From CAJPPJ01 sp963545265 (GTDB lineage Bacteria > Bacillota_I > Bacilli_A > RF39 > UBA660), in contig CAUUHY010000003.1 in assembly GCA_963545265.1 (NCBI GenBank), forward strand, positions 47,316 to 111,315: 64,000 bases of DNA, in the 5' to 3' direction. This document shows positions 61,397-64,000 of this stretch, piece by piece. The position numbers and the translations under genes are program-made. The notes under the pieces are model-generated. The model was given only the letters and a program-made list of their open reading frames with translations. It did not search any database and was not told where the DNA came from. How positions within the stretch are numbered: the first letter of the stretch is position 1; each line of letters begins with the position of its first letter.

Positions 61397-62002
61397 ACCA
61401 ATAACTTTACCAATTATTTCACAATTATCTAAGATTATATCACTATAGTTATCATTTTCTGGTACTAGTCTGATATGATCTTTTTCTTTATAAAATCTCT
61501 TTATAGTTGCAAAACCATCTTCATCTAGGACTACTACTATTTCGCCATTATATGCTTCTTTTTTTCTTTCAACTAAAACTGTGTCTTTATCATAAATTCC
61601 AACATTTATCATAGAATCTCCAACAACTTCTAGAGCAAAAACTTCATGTCTTTTTTCTATTAGATTAATTGGTACATAAAATAAGTTATCTTTAACTTCA
61701 ATTGCTTCAATTAAATTTCCGCAAGAAACTCTACCAACGAGTGGTATAGCAGCTACATTTTCATCAGTTTCTACATATTCGTTTTCTCCAACGATTTCTA
61801 AAGTTCTATTTCCACCTTTTTGTTGTTTTAAAAAGCCTTTTTTTATTAAATTAGAAATATGAAAATGTACTGTTGCTGTAGAATTAAGGTCTACCATATC
61901 ACATAATTCTCTTACAGTAGGGGGATAATTATTCTTAGCTATATATCTTTTAATAGCGTCGTAAATTTTTAATTGTTTTTTACTAAGTTCTTCTTTTTTC
62001 AT
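61379..62002 (-). CDS. lexA: LexA repressor with Cys-Gly cleavage site
   Basis: The SOS repressor of 207 residues. A winged-helix DNA-binding domain comes first (LSKKQLKIYDAIKRYI, PPTVRELCDMVDL). The self-cleavage site reads RVSCGNLIEA with Cys94-Gly95 instead of the usual Ala-Gly. The catalytic pair is intact: Ser130 in VVGDSMINVG and Lys168 in FATIKRF, 38 apart. I start at 62002: upstream in-frame codons are the promoter itself, and no Shine-Dalgarno exists. The 3' end overlaps tcdA by 18 bases. The identity as LexA rather than another S24 protein rests on domain order and length. Confidence 0.93.
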   Translation of the reverse strand: MKKEELSKKQLKIYDAIKRYIAKNNYPPTVRELCDMVDLNSTATVHFHISNLIKKGFLKQQKGGNRTLEIVGENEYVETDENVAAIPLVGRVSCGNLIEAIEVKDNLFYVPINLIEKRHEVFALEVVGDSMINVGIYDKDTVLVERKKEAYNGEIVVVLDEDGFATIKRFYKEKDHIRLVPENDNYSDIILDNCEIIGKVIGLYRVF

Positions 62003-62008
62003 ATTTGT

Positions 62009-62038
62009 ATAATAACAAAAAATAATTATCAGTGTCAA
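62009..62038 (-). promoter_or_regulatory. Promoter giving a leaderless lexA message
   Basis: On the minus strand TTGACA (62033-62038), an 18-base spacer and TATTAT (62009-62014) are followed by six bases and then the lexA ATG. Transcription would begin at the start codon. Confidence 0.82.
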
Positions 62039-62050
62039 ATTTTTGTTTGA
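62035..62050. promoter_or_regulatory. Inverted repeat over the lexA -35, possible operator
   Basis: TCAAA-N6-TTTGA is a 5-base inverted repeat that overlaps the lexA -35 and lies in the divergent lexA/argS region. The usual CGAAC-N4-GTTCG box is not present. This is a candidate only. Confidence 0.3.
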
Positions 62051-62074
62051 TTAATATTTTATTTTATTAAATTG

Positions 62075-62083
62075 TGTTATACT
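62075..62083 (+). promoter_or_regulatory. Extended -10 promoter of argS
   Basis: TG-T-TATACT (62075-62083) precedes the AAGGAAAAGGTG ribosome-binding region of argS. No clear -35 is seen. Confidence 0.6.
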
Positions 62084-62111
62084 ATTTACATATTAAGGAA
62101 AAGGTGATTTT

Positions 62112-63881
62112 ATGACTTTATTAAATTACTTAAATAATCTTGTAAAAGATGTTTTTGAAAATAATGGTTACGAAACAGAAAGAATGATTGTTAAATTTTC
62201 TGATAGACCAGATTTATCACATTATCAATGTAATGAAGCTTTTAATATAGCTAGAAAATTAAAAGAAAATCCAAAATCAATTGCTGAAAAAATAACTGAA
62301 ATTTTAAAAAAAGAAGAAATATTTGAAGATGTTTTTGTAGCGGGTCCTGGATTTATTAATTTTGTTATAAAAGATTCTTTAATTGTTAAAAATTTAGAAG
62401 AATTATATGCATCTAATTTTGATTCTAAAGTAGAAAATAAAAAGAAAATCATAATTGATTATGGTGGAGCTAATGTAGCAAAACCTCTTCATGTTGGTCA
62501 TTTGAGATCAGCAATTATAGGAGAAGGTTTAAAAAGACTTGCTAAAGAACTTGGACATGAAATTTTAGGAGATGTACATTTAGGAGATTTTGGAAGACCA
62601 CTTGGTTTAGTTATATCTGAAATTAAGAGAAGAAAACCTGATTTAGTATATTTTGATGAAAATTATACTAAAGAATATCCTAAAGAAAGTCCAGTAACAA
62701 TCGATGAGCTTAATGAAATATATCCAATTGCTAGTCAAAGAGCAAAAGAAAATGAAACTTTTATGCAAGAAGCTAGAGAAATAACAGCAGCTATTCAAGA
62801 TGAAAACTTAAAGGGTCATAGAGGATATCATGCTTTGTGGGAATGTATTGTAGAAGAATCGAAAAAGGATTTAAAAAAATCTTATGATGCTTTAGAAGTA
62901 AGTTTTGAATTGTGGAGAGGTGAAAGTACTTGTTTTAAATCTATACCAAAACTACTTAGTATATTAAATGATAAAAAATTGTTAAGGCTTAGTGAAGGCG
63001 CAACTATTATGGATATAGCTGAAGAAACTGATAAAAAAGAATTGCCACCATTAATTTTAAAAACTCAAAATGGATCTTTTGGTTATCAAACGACAGATTT
63101 AGCAACAATTTATGAAAGAATGGAAGAATTTAATCCAGATGAAATTTGGTATGTAGTCGATGCAAGACAAGATATGCATTTTGTACAGTGTTTTAGAGGA
63201 GCAAGAAAAGCTAATCTTGTAAAATCTGATACAAAACTAGAATTTATTGGTTTTGGAACAATGAACGGTAAAGATGGTAAACCATTTAAAACAAGAGATG
63301 GTGGAGTAATGAGACTTTCTGATTTATTGGATTTAGTTAAAGAGTATTCAATAAATAAATTAAAAGAAAGTAATTCACAAGAATTTACAGAAGAAGAATT
63401 GAATGTTACATCAGAAAAATTAGCAAATGCAACTATAAAATATGCTGATGCATTATCAAACAGATTAACTGATTATATATTTGATATTACAAAATTTACT
63501 GATACTCAAGGTAAGACAGGACCATATATTTTGTATTCGACAGTAAGAATTAAATCTTTACTTGAAAAAGCTAAAGAAAATAATTTAGAAGAATCTAAAC
63601 TTTTAAATCCAGTAAGTGAAGAAGAAAAAAAATTAATGTTAGTTATTACTAAATTAAATGATATGTTAATGACTGCTTATGAAAATAAAACGCTAACAGA
63701 AATTGTAAACTATTTATATGATTTAAATTCTTTATATAATAGTTTCTACAATTCAACTAAGATTATAGGTGATGATAATAAAGAACAAAGAAGTTCTTGG
63801 ATCAGATTATCTAAGATGGTATATTTAATTAATCTTAAATTACTTAATGTCTTAGCTATTGAAGAAGTAGAAAAAATGTAA
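62112..63881 (+). CDS. argS: Arginyl-tRNA synthetase
   Basis: Charges tRNA-Arg. The 589 residues begin with the ArgRS-specific N-terminal domain (about 1-115, ending in VAGPGFINFVI). The Rossmann fold follows with the HIGH motif as HVGHLRS, DVHLGDFGRPLG, the GYQTTDLATIYER segment and the KMSKS-equivalent region GKPFKTRDGGVMRL. The helical anticodon-binding domain ends the protein. Length is normal. It is transcribed divergently from lexA. Confidence 0.97.
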   Translation: MTLLNYLNNLVKDVFENNGYETERMIVKFSDRPDLSHYQCNEAFNIARKLKENPKSIAEKITEILKKEEIFEDVFVAGPGFINFVIKDSLIVKNLEELYASNFDSKVENKKKIIIDYGGANVAKPLHVGHLRSAIIGEGLKRLAKELGHEILGDVHLGDFGRPLGLVISEIKRRKPDLVYFDENYTKEYPKESPVTIDELNEIYPIASQRAKENETFMQEAREITAAIQDENLKGHRGYHALWECIVEESKKDLKKSYDALEVSFELWRGESTCFKSIPKLLSILNDKKLLRLSEGATIMDIAEETDKKELPPLILKTQNGSFGYQTTDLATIYERMEEFNPDEIWYVVDARQDMHFVQCFRGARKANLVKSDTKLEFIGFGTMNGKDGKPFKTRDGGVMRLSDLLDLVKEYSINKLKESNSQEFTEEELNVTSEKLANATIKYADALSNRLTDYIFDITKFTDTQGKTGPYILYSTVRIKSLLEKAKENNLEESKLLNPVSEEEKKLMLVITKLNDMLMTAYENKTLTEIVNYLYDLNSLYNSFYNSTKIIGDDNKEQRSSWIRLSKMVYLINLKLLNVLAIEEVEKM

Positions 63882-63887
63882 TAGATA

Positions 63888-63916
63888 TTGATTTTTAATA
63901 AAAATAATTATAAAAT
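63888..63916 (+). promoter_or_regulatory. Promoter of the T-box leader
   Basis: TTGATT (63888-63893), a 17-base spacer and TAAAAT (63911-63916) lie just after the argS stop. Confidence 0.65.
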
Positions 63917-63929
63917 GTTCTTATAAATG

Positions 63930-64000
63930 CAAATATGAAAAACAAGATTATATAAGTATCTTTAAAGAGAGTTTCTAGTAGCTGAGAATGAAACAAGTAT
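63930..64000 (+). promoter_or_regulatory. Start of a T-box riboswitch, cut by the window end
   Basis: The last 40 bases read AAAGAGAG...GCTGAGAATGAAAC, which fits the base of T-box Stem I (AGAGA bulge, then GNTGAGAAT). The specifier loop, antiterminator and regulated gene lie beyond the window, so the amino acid cannot be read. Confidence 0.7.

Noticed and set aside
62112..63881. Defective arginyl-tRNA synthetase because KMSKS is absent
   Set aside because: Many ArgRS lack canonical KMSKS; the equivalent loop FKTRDGGVMRL is present and typical.
1..64000. Mycoplasma genetic code (TGA as tryptophan)
   Set aside because: infB, trmK and the small gene after rseP end in TGA, and tryptophans in conserved motifs are TGG.
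1..64000. CRISPR arrays, insertion sequences, integrases or prophage genes
   Set aside because: I saw no regularly spaced repeats with unique spacers and no transposase, recombinase or phage structural gene.

Overview
The window is a very AT-rich stretch of bacterial chromosome, almost all on the plus strand. It looks like a low-GC Firmicute of the Bacilli or RF39/TANB77-like uncultured gut type. Pointers are PolC beside DnaE, a DnaI-type helicase loader, SigA, TrmK, YlxR, WXG100 proteins, a FemAB-family cell-wall enzyme, LexA, a T-box leader and an L20-type leader. TGA is used as a stop (infB and trmK end in TGA), so this is the standard code and not the mycoplasma code. The lineage is inferred; no rRNA is present to fix it.

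Layout. 0-1.3 kb: 3' part of mutS. 1.3-9.7 kb: accessory block with two unrecognised proteins, two tandem paralogous cell-surface proteins with calcium-binding tails that share a 522-bp identical segment, a membrane-anchored beta-repeat protein and an ankyrin-like protein. 9.7-13.9 kb: rimP-nusA-ylxR-infB-rbfA operon. 13.9-17.4 kb: a secreted/membrane protein and a VirB6/TrbL-like multi-spanning protein. rpmB lies on the minus strand. 17.9-22.9 kb: a 1610-residue repeat protein ending in an HD phosphohydrolase, plus a small partner. 22.9-23.45 kb: non-coding, with a possible structured RNA. 23.45-36.6 kb: replication and transcription core (dnaE, unknown gene, polC, dnaG, rpoD) then trmK, rpsP and khpA. 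36.6-40.8 kb: cdsA, rseP, rpmG, efp, a minus-strand thioredoxin-like protein and three tRNAs. 40.9-42.9 kb: FemX-like enzyme and a WXG100 pair. 42.9-46.3 kb: infC-rpmI-rplT and rpsB-tsf. 46.3-50.7 kb: dnaI, lepA, hemW and a CYTH-like protein. 50.7-55.3 kb: a 1531-residue repeat protein ending in a polymerase-beta-type nucleotidyltransferase. 55.3-64 kb: greA, topA, two zinc-ribbon membrane proteins, a 6S-like RNA, tcdA, lexA, argS and the start of a T-box leader.

The most striking points are: a PolC carrying two complete, tandem DEDDh proofreading exonuclease domains; two giant repeat proteins, one ending in a nucleotidyltransferase and the other in an HD hydrolase; matching Rho-N/SAP-like tails on ribosomal proteins L20 and S2; apparently leaderless lexA and trmK, with a Cys-Gly cleavage site in LexA; and infC starting at ATC. 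Several accessory genes (T7SS-like WXG100 pair, VirB6-like pair, duplicated surface proteins) sit as small insertions between housekeeping operons.
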